Shown here: positions 25,551 through 34,072 of the stretch, one piece after another
How the letters are laid out: each line of letters starts with the position of its first letter
Position numbering within the stretch: the first letter of the stretch is position 1
Virus record (IMG/VR): IMGVR_UViG_3300005537_000001
Coordinates: 248,001 to 312,000 of that record
Origin: a virus
Length of the DNA: 64,000 nt
Direction: 5' to 3' (one strand)
Notes under the pieces: generated by a model
The model's database searches: none
Seen by the model: the letters and a program-made list of their open reading frames with translations, nothing else
Told to the model about the DNA's origin: nothing
Made by a program: the position numbers and the translations under genes

Positions 25551-26712
25551 CATCCAGGAGCTTCGCGAGAAGGTAGCTCACAAGGAAGAAATTCGCGAGT
25601 CAACGCTAAGCGCGGATCTCACCAGCTTCTGCTACATGATCTCGGCCGAGAACACCTTCGACAATCCGTGGGCGCGCGAGTGCCGCGGAATCGTGTTCGA
25701 CAGCGCTGGAAAGGTTTGTTCGCGTCCGCTTCACAAGTTCTTCAACGTGAATGAGCGCGAAGAAACGCGCGCCGAAAATTTGGATTGGGCAAACGTTGTT
25801 CGAGTCATGGATAAGCGAGATGGATCGATGATTCATCCCGTTAAAATGTCTGATGGCAGCATTAGATTGAAGTCGAAGAAATCATTTGATTCTGACGTAG
25901 CCAAGGCAGCCACAAGCTGGGTCATAAGGGAATTTGAAGCTGGTAGGAAGGGTGTGAATGACATTCTATCTAAGCTGGTGCTAGATATCGATTGCACCCC
26001 CATTTTTGAATGGACAGCTCCAGATGCTCGAATAGTTTTACCTTATGAGCAACCAGAGCTTCGCCTGCTCCACATCCGAGACAATGAGGATGGAAATTAC
26101 TGGAGTCTATCGGCGTTAGTGCGCATTGCTGAAGAGTACAACATAAAGATGGTAGATGAAGTTGACGAATTTTGGTGGAAGATGGGTGGTGAAGGTTTAC
26201 CAGCCACGCGCGAATTCAACATCGACAAGATGCTCGAAGCGGCAAAGACTCGTGAAGGCATCGAGGGTTGGGTAATCCAATTCAGTAATGGTGAAATGGT
26301 TAAGTTGAAAACCGACTGGTACATGAAGCGTCACAAGGCGATGACATTTCTACGCGAGCGCGATATAGCAGATTTGGTTTTGACGGAAGGGATAGACGAT
26401 CTGAAGGCTCTTCTCATTGGCGACGGTGTTAACATCCAGCAGATCCTCGACATCGAAGCTCGCGTAATTGAAGACATCCGAAACATTGAGCGCAACACGA
26501 AGGCAGTGTGTACCCAACATGATTTTATGCTTGATCGAAAGACGTTTGTGCAAAAATTTCGTGAGAAAGCTGGTCCATACTTTGGTCTGTTGATGAATTT
26601 GTATTCTGGAAAGACAGCAGATTACAGATACTTCTTCGAGAAAAACATGCTCAAACAAAATTACGGGTTGGGACAGCTTACCTTGATACCATCCGTTGCG
26701 GAGGGAGAATGA
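25534..26712 (+). CDS. rnlA: RNA ligase, T4 Rnl1 family
   Basis: 392 residues, near T4 RNA ligase 1 (374). GTG start inside the previous gene. Nucleotidyltransferase motifs in order: ECRGIVFD (49-56), motif I KRDGS with adenylated Lys94, motif III-like FEWTAP..RIVLPY (159-171), motif IV EGWVIQF (244-250), motif V MVKLKTDWY (255-263), then an all-helical C-terminal domain as in Rnl1. It joins 5'-phosphate and 3'-hydroxyl RNA ends using ATP. In T4 this enzyme reseals tRNA cut by the host PrrC anticodon nuclease. No obvious Pnkp partner is in the window. Confidence 0.9.
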   Translation: MLKITDIQELREKVAHKEEIRESTLSADLTSFCYMISAENTFDNPWARECRGIVFDSAGKVCSRPLHKFFNVNEREETRAENLDWANVVRVMDKRDGSMIHPVKMSDGSIRLKSKKSFDSDVAKAATSWVIREFEAGRKGVNDILSKLVLDIDCTPIFEWTAPDARIVLPYEQPELRLLHIRDNEDGNYWSLSALVRIAEEYNIKMVDEVDEFWWKMGGEGLPATREFNIDKMLEAAKTREGIEGWVIQFSNGEMVKLKTDWYMKRHKAMTFLRERDIADLVLTEGIDDLKALLIGDGVNIQQILDIEARVIEDIRNIERNTKAVCTQHDFMLDRKTFVQKFREKAGPYFGLLMNLYSGKTADYRYFFEKNMLKQNYGLGQLTLIPSVAEGE

Positions 26713-26849
26713 AACTTAAGTTGATCGAAGCTTTGCTTGTAGCGCTGCTTGTCTTGGCAATAGCTGGATTTATTGCCCACGTCGTGTGGCTCTTTACCAT
26801 CGTGGTGCTGCTTGCCATCGGCGTTTACGCGCTGAGGATGCTATTTTGA
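26709..26849 (+). CDS. small membrane protein
   Basis: 46 residues with two adjacent hydrophobic spans (LIEALLVALLVLAIAGFI and VWLFTIVVLLAIGVYAL). The ATG overlaps the ligase stop in ATGA. Function unknown. Confidence 0.5.
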   Translation: MKLKLIEALLVALLVLAIAGFIAHVVWLFTIVVLLAIGVYALRMLF

Positions 26850-26858
26850 AAGGCTATC

Positions 26859-27116
26859 ATGGAGCTAACTGAATTAGAAATTATCGCGTTGGAAGTTCTA
26901 GCACAAGCTGGAGACTCAATGCTAGTTTCAAAAATTCCTGATCGTAAGATATCCGGAATGTTCGGTCCAGAACCAGGAATGGCGACATACAAGAAGCTTG
27001 AAAAGAAGGGGTTGCTGTTCTTTACTGAACAAGATTCGATGCCGGATGGATTTCAATTTACCGAAGAAGTATATTTAACCGATGCCGGTAAGGTAGAATT
27101 TGAGAAGCATAGATGA
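26859..27116 (+). CDS. small hypothetical protein, possible winged-helix
   Basis: 85 residues. Helix (ELEIIALEVLAQAG), a second helix (ATYKKLEKKGLLFF) and a strand pair (QFTEEVYLTDAGKVEFEK): the order H-H-S-S with L..KGL is seen in winged-helix DNA-binding domains. This is a fold guess only. Confidence 0.45.
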   Translation: MELTELEIIALEVLAQAGDSMLVSKIPDRKISGMFGPEPGMATYKKLEKKGLLFFTEQDSMPDGFQFTEEVYLTDAGKVEFEKHR

Positions 27117-27448
27117 GGAATGCGCGTAAGATACGAGCGGCCATTGCTAGGAAAAAGAAGGAACGTCAAGTAGCGCCCAAGAAGATTGAGCGCATATCGT
27201 TGAGCGAATTCGTGAAGCAGAGAAAAGAAAATACTAGGCGAAACACGTTTGTGCCGCTATATACCCACAGATCCAGCTTGGATGAGATTAGCAGACCAAA
27301 TACAGCTTCATGCGTAACTGGTAAAGCTGAACAGCAGAAATATACCGGTGACAAACTTCTCGGGATTGCGTTACTTCATAAATCGAATTACGTGCCAATC
27401 TTCAACCACGAAGAAGCTGTAAGCGTGGCAAAAATGAGGAGAAACTAA
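27113..27448 (+). CDS. basic hypothetical protein
   Basis: 111 residues. Strongly basic N-terminus (ARKIRAAIARKKKERQ) and a conserved-looking C-terminal phrase (KLLGIALLHKSNYVPIF) that recurs in phage hypothetical proteins. ATGA overlap upstream; one-base overlap downstream. Function unknown. Confidence 0.6.
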   Translation: MRNARKIRAAIARKKKERQVAPKKIERISLSEFVKQRKENTRRNTFVPLYTHRSSLDEISRPNTASCVTGKAEQQKYTGDKLLGIALLHKSNYVPIFNHEEAVSVAKMRRN

Positions 27449-27636
27449 TGCGGTGGCTTCTGAAATATCCAATTACAGCTGATGAGGTAAATCAGCAGCT
27501 TGCTGAAATTCAAATTCACGTTGGTCCCGATTCACCCTGTGGTGATATTGGGCCGATGATTCGTCAGGGCATCCAGGAATTCTTCCAAAGTGAAGACAAC
27601 ATGGCTAAGCTTCTAGAACATTTGAGGATCAAATGA
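27448..27636 (+). CDS. small hypothetical protein
   Basis: 62 residues; ATG overlaps the previous TAA by one base (TAATG). Helical (ITADEVNQQLAEIQIHV; IRQGIQEFFQ). Function unknown. Confidence 0.5.
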   Translation: MRWLLKYPITADEVNQQLAEIQIHVGPDSPCGDIGPMIRQGIQEFFQSEDNMAKLLEHLRIK

Positions 27637-27872
27637 CTATGGTAAAAGTACACATTAACATGGATGAAGGTTGGAGTTGGTCAATTGGACAGCGCCTCGG
27701 CTGCACTGAAACTATTGAGATTGATGAAGAGCTTGTGCGCGAGTACAACATGCTCAGTCGACATTGGTATGATCTTCAAGGTCGCCTTGAGCAACTGTAT
27801 CGAGTACAAGAAGGATTGAAACCGTGGACTCAACCAGAAATTCCAGAACACGTGCGGTTGACGGGAGGATAA
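27633..27872 (+). CDS. small hypothetical protein
   Basis: 79 residues with Trp-rich start (GWSWSIG) and a helical centre (VREYNMLSRHWYDLQGRLEQL). ATGA overlap with the preceding gene. A second in-frame ATG at 27639 is an alternative start. Function unknown. Confidence 0.5.
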   Translation: MTMVKVHINMDEGWSWSIGQRLGCTETIEIDEELVREYNMLSRHWYDLQGRLEQLYRVQEGLKPWTQPEIPEHVRLTGG

Positions 27873-27873
27873 G

Positions 27874-28947
27874 ATGGAACGCAAGCTAGTAACGGTTAGA
27901 CAAATCAACACCCTTGACCCAATTCCTGGCGCAGACGCTATTGAGGTTGCCGGAATCGAAGGTTGGAAGGTAGTTACGAAGAAAGGTGAATTCAACATCG
28001 GAGATTTTTGTCTCTACTTCGAAATTGACTCATTCCTGCCTGAAAGTGATCCTCGCTATTCATTCTTGATGAAGAGCGGGGTGCGTGAATTTGAGGGCGC
28101 GCGCGGTCACAAGCTACGCACAGTCAAGCTGAGGGGGCAATTGAGCCAAGGGCTAGCGCTACCGCTCGGATTATTTCCTGAGCTATCGATTACGGGTGAT
28201 GCTAGCCTAAAAATCGCGATGCGCGATTTCGATCTAGCCGAGAAGCTGGGTATCAAGAAATATGAAGCTCCAATCCCAGCTCAGCTAGCTGGTCTTGTGA
28301 AGGGCGCGTTTCCAAGCTTCATCAAGAAGACTGATCAAGAGCGCTGTCAGAACCTTATCGGTGAAATTTTTATCGATAACAAGCATTCATCCTATGAAGT
28401 TACGACGAAGCTAGATGGTACCAGCGTTACTTTCTATCACTACGATGGTGAAGGTGGAGCGTGTAGCAGAAATCTTGAAATGAAAATTGTAGATGAAAAC
28501 AAGGAAAATTCAATAGTCCGAATGTTCATCGACAGTGGGATTCAGCGTGCGCTCACCTTTCTTAACCACAACGTAGCTATTCAGGGTGAGCTGATGGGAC
28601 CATCTATTCAAGGTAACCGTGAGGGCCTAAAGCACCATGTATTCTACGTGTTTGACATCCAAAATTTGCACACAGGGGGATATTTCACCCCAGCTGAACG
28701 AACGAATTTTGTTGATGGGCTTATTGCCGGTGGCATGAATAGTGGCATCGTATCTCACGTTCCGGTTCTTCATGAAGCTAAAACGCTTTCTCAGCTGGGT
28801 ATTTCAAACGTTGAAGAGCTGCTCGCGTACGCTGAAGGTGTAAGCATAAACAACCCAATTCGCGAGGGAGTTGTATTCAAGCGTACCGATGGAAAGTTCA
28901 GCTTCAAGGCAATAAGCAATTCTTTCCTAACGAAAGAAAAGGACTAA
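27874..28947 (+). CDS. RNA ligase, Deinococcus DRB0094 (Rnl5) type
   Basis: 357 residues, near the size of Deinococcus radiodurans RNA ligase. It has an N-terminal extension of ~150 residues with the DPIPGADAIEVAGIEGWKVV start typical of this family, then ligase motif I TTKLDGTS with Lys179, motif III-like AIQGELMGP, motif IV REGVVFKR (330-337) and motif V FSFKAISN. In Rnl5 the N-terminal module directs sealing of nicks where the 3'-OH side is RNA. A second RNA ligase of a different family, five genes from the Rnl1-type one, suggests separate substrates. Confidence 0.85.
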   Translation: MERKLVTVRQINTLDPIPGADAIEVAGIEGWKVVTKKGEFNIGDFCLYFEIDSFLPESDPRYSFLMKSGVREFEGARGHKLRTVKLRGQLSQGLALPLGLFPELSITGDASLKIAMRDFDLAEKLGIKKYEAPIPAQLAGLVKGAFPSFIKKTDQERCQNLIGEIFIDNKHSSYEVTTKLDGTSVTFYHYDGEGGACSRNLEMKIVDENKENSIVRMFIDSGIQRALTFLNHNVAIQGELMGPSIQGNREGLKHHVFYVFDIQNLHTGGYFTPAERTNFVDGLIAGGMNSGIVSHVPVLHEAKTLSQLGISNVEELLAYAEGVSINNPIREGVVFKRTDGKFSFKAISNSFLTKEKD

Positions 28948-28948
28948 C

Positions 28949-29392
28949 GTGAGCATTTCAGCCAAGCTCGCCGCTGATCTTCTAGCTATGGCGATTCGCT
29001 TTAGCGGTTTACCCGGAATGCCAGCCGATCAGCTGCCATTTTTTGAGCCAATGACAACCGCTCAGCTGGGAATGCAGGTGTGTCCGTACGTAATGACAAA
29101 ATGCGATGGAATAGTTTCGGCATACAACCATGAAGACTATGTCGTTATCTACCTTGACACGCTAAACGTCGAAGATGTAGTTGACAGCTCGTTCTTAGTG
29201 CATGAGCTGGTACACGTGCTGCAGCATCACGCTCACATCGTCCCAAAGCCATTGACCTGTGAAGCTTTGAAGCGAATGGAAATTCAAGCTTATTCTGCCC
29301 AGAACGCCTACTTGAAGCACATGGGCAGCAGCTTGAGATATGGTCGAACCGCTGAATCGACAACGTGTGAATCAATGCTTGATAAATACTAG
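28949..29392 (+). CDS. putative zinc metallopeptidase-like protein (HELVH)
   Basis: 147 residues, GTG start one base after the ligase stop. VHELVHVLQHH (84-94) contains HExxH with an Asp-rich strand before it, and KRMEIQAY downstream could add the third Glu ligand, as in gluzincin-like folds. A phage protein of unknown target. A GATAAATA inside its last codons may be chance. Confidence 0.55.
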   Translation: MSISAKLAADLLAMAIRFSGLPGMPADQLPFFEPMTTAQLGMQVCPYVMTKCDGIVSAYNHEDYVVIYLDTLNVEDVVDSSFLVHELVHVLQHHAHIVPKPLTCEALKRMEIQAYSAQNAYLKHMGSSLRYGRTAESTTCESMLDKY

Positions 29393-29399
29393 GCCGTGA

Positions 29400-29429
29400 T
29401 TTACTTTCATTGTTACCCTGTGATATAAT
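29400..29429 (+). promoter_or_regulatory. sigma70-like promoter, TTTACT-18-TATAAT
   Basis: TTTACT at 29400-29405 and TATAAT at 29424-29429, 18-base spacer, 17 bases before the ATG at 29447 with AAGGAG between. The -35 and TTTACTTTCA context repeats at 34044. Confidence 0.65.
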
Positions 29430-29446
29430 TTGCAAAAGGAGAACAT

Positions 29447-29935
29447 ATGGAACTCAGGCTGTATTCTTTTGTAAATTTTTACCTCTCGTCAATCCAGCAG
29501 GGAATCCAAACCGGTCATGCCGCGGTTGATCTCGTTCGCAAGTATGAAGAGAACACCGCCCATCCAAGCGATGATCACCAAGATCTTTGCGAGATGGTTG
29601 CTGACTGGGCCGACAATCATAAGACGTTCATCATTCTTAACGGTGGCGACAAGGATGCTGTTGCCGCTTCCACGCAAATTATCAGTACGTCCGGATTTCC
29701 GTTTGCGGTGTTTTTGGAACCTGGCATCAACAACGCTGAATGCGTAGCTGCTGTTCTACCGGAGTCTATCTTCAACGCTAAGCTCCGTCAATCGAATGCG
29801 GCCCTGAGCCTACAAGATTCTCAGCCAGTGTACGAGTACGTTAATCCTGAAAATACTCAGGTTACTGCGTACTACCCTAATCACAAGCATTACGAGCTTA
29901 TCAAGCTGCTAAGAGCGAGTCGCTTAGCATCATGA
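29447..29935 (+). CDS. hypothetical protein, weak PTH2-like resemblance
   Basis: 162 residues. The segment IQQGIQTGHAAVDLVRKY followed by W.....KTFIILNGGDKDA and FPFAVFLEPGI recalls peptidyl-tRNA hydrolase 2 (QxxHA, then KIVL and a G-P-A-x-I strand). If correct it would release peptidyl-tRNA from stalled ribosomes, which suits an RNA-damage context. The similarity is fold-level and uncertain. Overlaps the next gene by 4 bases. Confidence 0.45.
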   Translation: MELRLYSFVNFYLSSIQQGIQTGHAAVDLVRKYEENTAHPSDDHQDLCEMVADWADNHKTFIILNGGDKDAVAASTQIISTSGFPFAVFLEPGINNAECVAAVLPESIFNAKLRQSNAALSLQDSQPVYEYVNPENTQVTAYYPNHKHYELIKLLRASRLAS

Positions 29936-30516
29936 GCTATGTAGTAGGCCTGAGCGGCACCCACGGCACCGGAAAATCAACAATCTTGCAGGGCGTTAAA
30001 GCCGCGGGACATCCTGTAGTAGAAACATCTCTTTCGCGCGAAGCGCAAAAATCTCTAGGATGGTCAGCGCTAACTGAGGCTGAAAAATCCATTGAGAATA
30101 TGTGGGCGCTTCAAGAAGCTATTCTGTTCGCTATGTTCAATCGCGATATGACTATTCACGAATCGAAAGTTCTAACTCTCGTAGAACGCACGCCCGCCGA
30201 CGTGTGGGCTTACACCGCGATGTGGTGTAAGCGCCATGATATCGATCCTTTTGAAGATTGGCACGCCAAGATGTATCTGGAGAGATGTCAAGAACTGGCG
30301 CGGGATTATACCTTGTTTATTCAGGTACCAATTACGGAAGACGTTCAGTTCGTTGCAGAACCAAATCGCGCCGATCTTCCAAGCCGGCTTTTCGTAGAAA
30401 CAACAATTGACAATTTTATCCGGTACGGTGCTTTACCGTCTATAAAAATTAAATCAACGACACCAAACAATCGCATCGCGGATACAATTTCCGCGATGCA
30501 TCACGTTAGAACATAA
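29932..30516 (+). CDS. P-loop nucleotide-kinase-like protein
   Basis: 194 residues. Walker A SGTHGTGKST at 8-17, then VVETSLSRE and WALQEAILFAM, a layout like AAA_28/NadR-kinase or deoxynucleoside-kinase folds. LVERTPADVWAY could supply the Asp after a strand; the SRLFVE and DTISAMH end is helical. Probably phosphorylates a nucleoside, cofactor or nucleic-acid end, but no substrate can be read. ATGA overlap upstream. Confidence 0.65.
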   Translation: MSYVVGLSGTHGTGKSTILQGVKAAGHPVVETSLSREAQKSLGWSALTEAEKSIENMWALQEAILFAMFNRDMTIHESKVLTLVERTPADVWAYTAMWCKRHDIDPFEDWHAKMYLERCQELARDYTLFIQVPITEDVQFVAEPNRADLPSRLFVETTIDNFIRYGALPSIKIKSTTPNNRIADTISAMHHVRT

Positions 30517-30526
30517 GAAGAAAAAT

Positions 30527-31174
30527 ATGACAGAGAAAAAGAAGACAACGCAGCAGACTCCGGAATTTGGTTTGGCGATGGATTGGGAAACGAGTGGAGC
30601 TGTGTTCGGTGGAGACAGCTCCAAGGATCATCAAGGATTGTCTTTCGGTGCAATCATTTTTCGTACTAAAACTTTCGAGCCAGTAGCCAAGCTATATCGC
30701 TTAATCAAGTTTGATGAAAAATATACATGGACGGAGGGCGCTCAAAAAATTCACGGTCTCACCAAGGAACATCTTGCAAAAAATGGTGTAACTCAAGAAG
30801 AAGCTGCAACGGATCTTTTGGAAATTATTCTGAAATATTTTGGTCCATCTTCCAAGATTATGTTTCTAGGTCATAATCCATGGTTTGATATTGGATTCAC
30901 GAACCAGCTACTCAATGCGGTTGAATTTGAACTCACCGATGAAATCCTAAATCCCAAGCATCCAACGTTTACGCAGCTGGAACTCCATCACGTTATTCTT
31001 GATACATCGGCGCTTGGTTTCATCACGCTTGGACTATTTAAATCTGATTTGCTGTTTGACAAAATTGGTGGTGATGAATACGCGCGAGCTGAACATAATG
31101 CCCTGCGCGATGCCGAAATGACGCTACAAACGTGTCAAGCTATTAAACAGCTGGTAGAGGTTGCCCTTGGATAA
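30527..31174 (+). CDS. DEDD (DnaQ-like) 3'-5' exonuclease
   Basis: 215 residues. Exo I AMDWETSG supplies Asp19 and Glu21, the middle motif is LGHNPWFDIGF, and the last motif AEHNALRDAEMTLQ supplies His and Asp. Includes the W..GAQKIHGLTKEHL block common in the DnaQ superfamily. Hydrolyses DNA or RNA from 3' ends with two metal ions; whether it serves repair, RNA turnover or host DNA breakdown is not visible. Confidence 0.8.
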   Translation: MTEKKKTTQQTPEFGLAMDWETSGAVFGGDSSKDHQGLSFGAIIFRTKTFEPVAKLYRLIKFDEKYTWTEGAQKIHGLTKEHLAKNGVTQEEAATDLLEIILKYFGPSSKIMFLGHNPWFDIGFTNQLLNAVEFELTDEILNPKHPTFTQLELHHVILDTSALGFITLGLFKSDLLFDKIGGDEYARAEHNALRDAEMTLQTCQAIKQLVEVALG

Positions 31175-31634
31175 AGTTAAAACTCTAAAGCAGCTAGTAG
31201 CTGCATGGGTTCGCTATCGAAAAAGCGGTGGTGAATACGTAAATTTGTCAGATGATGTCGACCGATACTGGCGTGAACAGCTTGGTGACCTCTATGAGCA
31301 ATTCTACACGGATGTAGATCTGGATGTTAGCGTCGGCCTTGGCTGGATAAAACTGTACGTTGAGGCGTGTCGCAAAATGAAGGCGGTCATCGATGCCAAT
31401 CCTACCGTACAGCTTAAGGTTGTTCAAGTAAAGCAGAAATTCGGCGGCTTGAGAATCTACGCTCAGGTGCCGGGTGAGGGCGCTACGGTTGATCTTGTCA
31501 AAAAAGCTATAAACGAGATTATCAAATGCGCGGCAGAAGAAGCAGATAGAACATGTGAGGTATGCGGTGATCCTGGAGCTTTAGTTTCCGGAGCTGGCAT
31601 CCGCGTTTCTTGTTCAAAGCATTCCCGCATATGA
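31161..31634 (+). CDS. hypothetical protein with C-terminal zinc-binding motif
   Basis: 157 residues if the TTG at 31161 is used; TTG at 31167 is equally possible, both inside the end of the exonuclease gene. Contains VKQKFGGLRIYA and an ACEEADRTCEVCGDPG-like end with CxxC, then C..H (SCSKH), suggesting a zinc site. Similar short proteins are common in phages; function unknown. Confidence 0.6.
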   Translation: MPLDKVKTLKQLVAAWVRYRKSGGEYVNLSDDVDRYWREQLGDLYEQFYTDVDLDVSVGLGWIKLYVEACRKMKAVIDANPTVQLKVVQVKQKFGGLRIYAQVPGEGATVDLVKKAINEIIKCAAEEADRTCEVCGDPGALVSGAGIRVSCSKHSRI

Positions 31635-31834
31635 AAGAAACATTTGTATTTGACGGAATAGAGGTCGCAAAAACTGGTAGAGAAGCATTCCGTGAAATAA
31701 AATCAACTACCAGCGCTAAACTACCACGAAAAATGAAGCTGGTGGAAATTACACCGGCTGACACTGATGTAGGTGATTGGAAAAAGTGGATCGACCCATC
31801 GCAGCTGTACATCATTGAACCATCTGATAAATAA
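31631..31834 (+). CDS. small hypothetical protein
   Basis: 67 residues from the ATG at 31631 in an ATGA overlap. Acidic and strand-rich with LYIIEPSDK end. No family recognised. Confidence 0.5.
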   Translation: MKETFVFDGIEVAKTGREAFREIKSTTSAKLPRKMKLVEITPADTDVGDWKKWIDPSQLYIIEPSDK

Positions 31835-31837
31835 AGC

Positions 31838-33037
31838 ATGGCAATCTACAATGTTCTCCAATGTTCAGTGTGTCGGCGGAAAAAGGATGTTCTTCGAGAT
31901 CCAGTTCACGCCGCGCCCAATCAATGCACCATTACCAAGTCGTGCAGTGGATTTCTGTTTCCAATCGGCGAAACCACCATTTTAACTCCACCTCCGCCGG
32001 TAGTTGGATTGACAGATTGGTTTCCAAGAGGTCAAAAACCAACATCAGTTCCTCTTGCCCCAGCTGAAAAAACGGTAGATCTTTCTACCTCTGGTACGGG
32101 CATCATAACCATGGGACTTTCAGTTCCAATGTCAACCGCGCCAACACCAGCTAATCCATGGGGAGCATCGCCGCCAGCAAACGTTGTTGTCGCATTTACC
32201 CAACAGCTAACTCAAGATATTCCTTTTAACGAATTCATTTTCAACGTGGCGTCAACTACAGCGATAATAGCTGGTCAGGATTCTACTGGAAAAAATCTTC
32301 GCTTCAGCTTAGCTAACGTGTTAGATGGTTTGGTGTTCGTGCTGGTTAACGGCGTCGCAAGCTTTCCAGATAATACTCCAAGTGGTTGGTCAACCACGAT
32401 CGCCAACCAAATTACCTTCAACACCCCAATCGCAGCTGGTTCAATTGTAACCGTTTCGATATTCGTTAAGCCACCAACGGCGATGGTTTTCCTGCAATTC
32501 AACCTAAATCAAACCCTCATCTTGAATGCAAATTCCGGGTCATGGGGAAATATCAGGTGGGTTGAGGAATATGATCCAACAACTGGCACCATCAAGGCGA
32601 ACAAGTGGTGGTTGTATACGTGCACTGAAGTTGCCGATCTAGGAAATTCAGCTCGGCTTTCGCTGCTTGGCGTTTTTACAGACACCACGATGTCCAAGCC
32701 GGTGCTACCTTATGCTGCAACCCCAAATGATTTTAGCGGCATAAGATTCTTACTCGCGTCGCCGCCTTATGATAACACCGATCGCTATCTTAATTTTTTC
32801 ATCGATGGAAATTTACTAGCTGGTGAATCGGCGCTGGTTACCGCAACATCCACCATCACCGAATTGTTCGCTGATACGTCGGCTCTAGCTGAACTGTATC
32901 CGCCATTTCAGCTGATAGAAACTGCTAACCTGTCAACGTCGTACATCAGTGCCGATACGTTTCCAACCAATGATTCAGTTCCATTGTCAACACCAAAATC
33001 TCTACTATCTGGTACAAAAATATTGGGGCCAACATAA
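31838..33037 (+). CDS. probable structural protein with N-terminal Cys cluster
   Basis: 399 residues. Starts with a possible zinc ribbon (CSVCRRKK ... CTITKSC, about 9-36) followed by a Pro-rich linker and long beta-rich regions (ANVVVAFTQ, NEFIFNVASTT, FVLVNGVASF). Its composition (high Thr, Ser, Pro, Asn) matches virion proteins, and two more strand-rich genes follow with one-base overlaps. No T4 homologue recognised. Confidence 0.5.
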   Translation: MAIYNVLQCSVCRRKKDVLRDPVHAAPNQCTITKSCSGFLFPIGETTILTPPPPVVGLTDWFPRGQKPTSVPLAPAEKTVDLSTSGTGIITMGLSVPMSTAPTPANPWGASPPANVVVAFTQQLTQDIPFNEFIFNVASTTAIIAGQDSTGKNLRFSLANVLDGLVFVLVNGVASFPDNTPSGWSTTIANQITFNTPIAAGSIVTVSIFVKPPTAMVFLQFNLNQTLILNANSGSWGNIRWVEEYDPTTGTIKANKWWLYTCTEVADLGNSARLSLLGVFTDTTMSKPVLPYAATPNDFSGIRFLLASPPYDNTDRYLNFFIDGNLLAGESALVTATSTITELFADTSALAELYPPFQLIETANLSTSYISADTFPTNDSVPLSTPKSLLSGTKILGPT

Positions 33038-33579
33038 TGCTAGCTGATAAGCTTATACCAAGCTTTTACATCATCGAGGTCGAGGGTAAGGCCGTCGACA
33101 CGTTAATTCCTGGAAATTTCGGCATTCAAAAAATATCAGTTGGGTCTCGCGATTTTACCAATGACATGATGGCGTGGGCCGCGCTTTCGGACGCGATGCA
33201 GTTCATCGTGCTTAATCCAGAGCTAGACAAAGCTGGAGCTCAAGAACAGATGGATTATAATCCAGAATTTTTCCCAACGCTGCAACACGCACCAACTCCC
33301 GAAGAAAAAAATAAGCTGCAGGAAGCTGAGGATGCTGCCGATGAGGCTACAGAAGCTCTCGGAATTCCGGGTAGAATTGCTGTTCCAATAACGCGAGTGT
33401 TTGATCCTCTTGGTGATTTTGTTGAATCTCGATGGGTTATCGAATCACCGGAATTTAAGGTTCAAGGCAAGATAGCCGTAAATCCGGACAAATACATGCA
33501 CTACAAGATAGCAGATCTTGAGGTAAAATCCGGTCCTCCACAGCTCAAATCAACCCAATCAAGCATCTACCTGCACTAA
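33037..33579 (+). CDS. probable structural protein
   Basis: 180 residues, TAATG overlap on both sides. A block FGIQKISVGSRDFTND and SDAMQFIVLNPELDK is echoed in the next protein. An acidic, Ala/Glu-rich helix occupies the middle (LQEAEDAADEATEAL). Possible baseplate or head-minor component; no family recognised. Confidence 0.5.
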   Translation: MLADKLIPSFYIIEVEGKAVDTLIPGNFGIQKISVGSRDFTNDMMAWAALSDAMQFIVLNPELDKAGAQEQMDYNPEFFPTLQHAPTPEEKNKLQEAEDAADEATEALGIPGRIAVPITRVFDPLGDFVESRWVIESPEFKVQGKIAVNPDKYMHYKIADLEVKSGPPQLKSTQSSIYLH

Positions 33580-34040
33580 TGGAAACATCAACCCCAGCCA
33601 GCTTCAACTATGACGTTAAAATCGGTCATGGCGCTGATATTTTAAAAACCGGACCACTTGGAAAGGGTCTGGTAAATTGCGGTGAAATCGTAATTACTTC
33701 ACGGTCATTTACCGATTACGCTGAATGCGAGAAGACTCTATCCAATCTCATGTCGGCGCTTTCCTTTATTGAAACAAAGTGCAGCTCCCAGGGGCACGTC
33801 ATAGTTACAAAGCTTAATCCTATCCTGGATACTACCGGCAAAAAGCACAATGACGCTGACTCATGGGATAAATTTACCGTCATGCGCTCATACGTCGCTA
33901 ACGCCGATGAGCTTAAAAAATCAACTCTCAACTATCACGTTCTCGGTCAGATAAGGGTGGATCAAATGATAGTTGGTGTTAAGCCTGTTCCCGCCCCACC
34001 CTTGAGCCCAATAGCTCAAACGCAGATTGAATTCAAATAA
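33579..34040 (+). CDS. probable structural protein, related to upstream gene
   Basis: 153 residues. Its LVNCGEIVITSRSFTDYAEC and LSNLMSALSFIETK line up with the corresponding part of the 180-residue protein upstream, so the two look like diverged duplicates. Ends PPLSPIAQTQIEFK. Function unknown. Confidence 0.5.
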   Translation: METSTPASFNYDVKIGHGADILKTGPLGKGLVNCGEIVITSRSFTDYAECEKTLSNLMSALSFIETKCSSQGHVIVTKLNPILDTTGKKHNDADSWDKFTVMRSYVANADELKKSTLNYHVLGQIRVDQMIVGVKPVPAPPLSPIAQTQIEFK

Positions 34041-34043
34041 GCG

Positions 34044-34072
34044 TTTACTTTCACGAGGTAGCGCGTTATAAT
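34044..34072 (+). promoter_or_regulatory. sigma70-like promoter, TTTACT-17-TATAAT
   Basis: TTTACT at 34044-34049 and TATAAT at 34067-34072 with a 17-base spacer, in the 74-base gap before the DsbA-like gene; AGGAG follows at 34104-34108. Likely drives DsbA, polymerase and clamp. Confidence 0.65.

Noticed and set aside
29381-29388. GATAAATA inside the end of the gene at 28949
   Set aside because: Lies in coding sequence and a better sigma70-like promoter is 12 bases downstream; kept as unproven.
31826-31833. GATAAATA just before the gene at 31838
   Set aside because: Overlaps the stop codon of the upstream gene and lies only 4 bases from the next ATG, so a T4-type start would be inside the gene. 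Probably chance.
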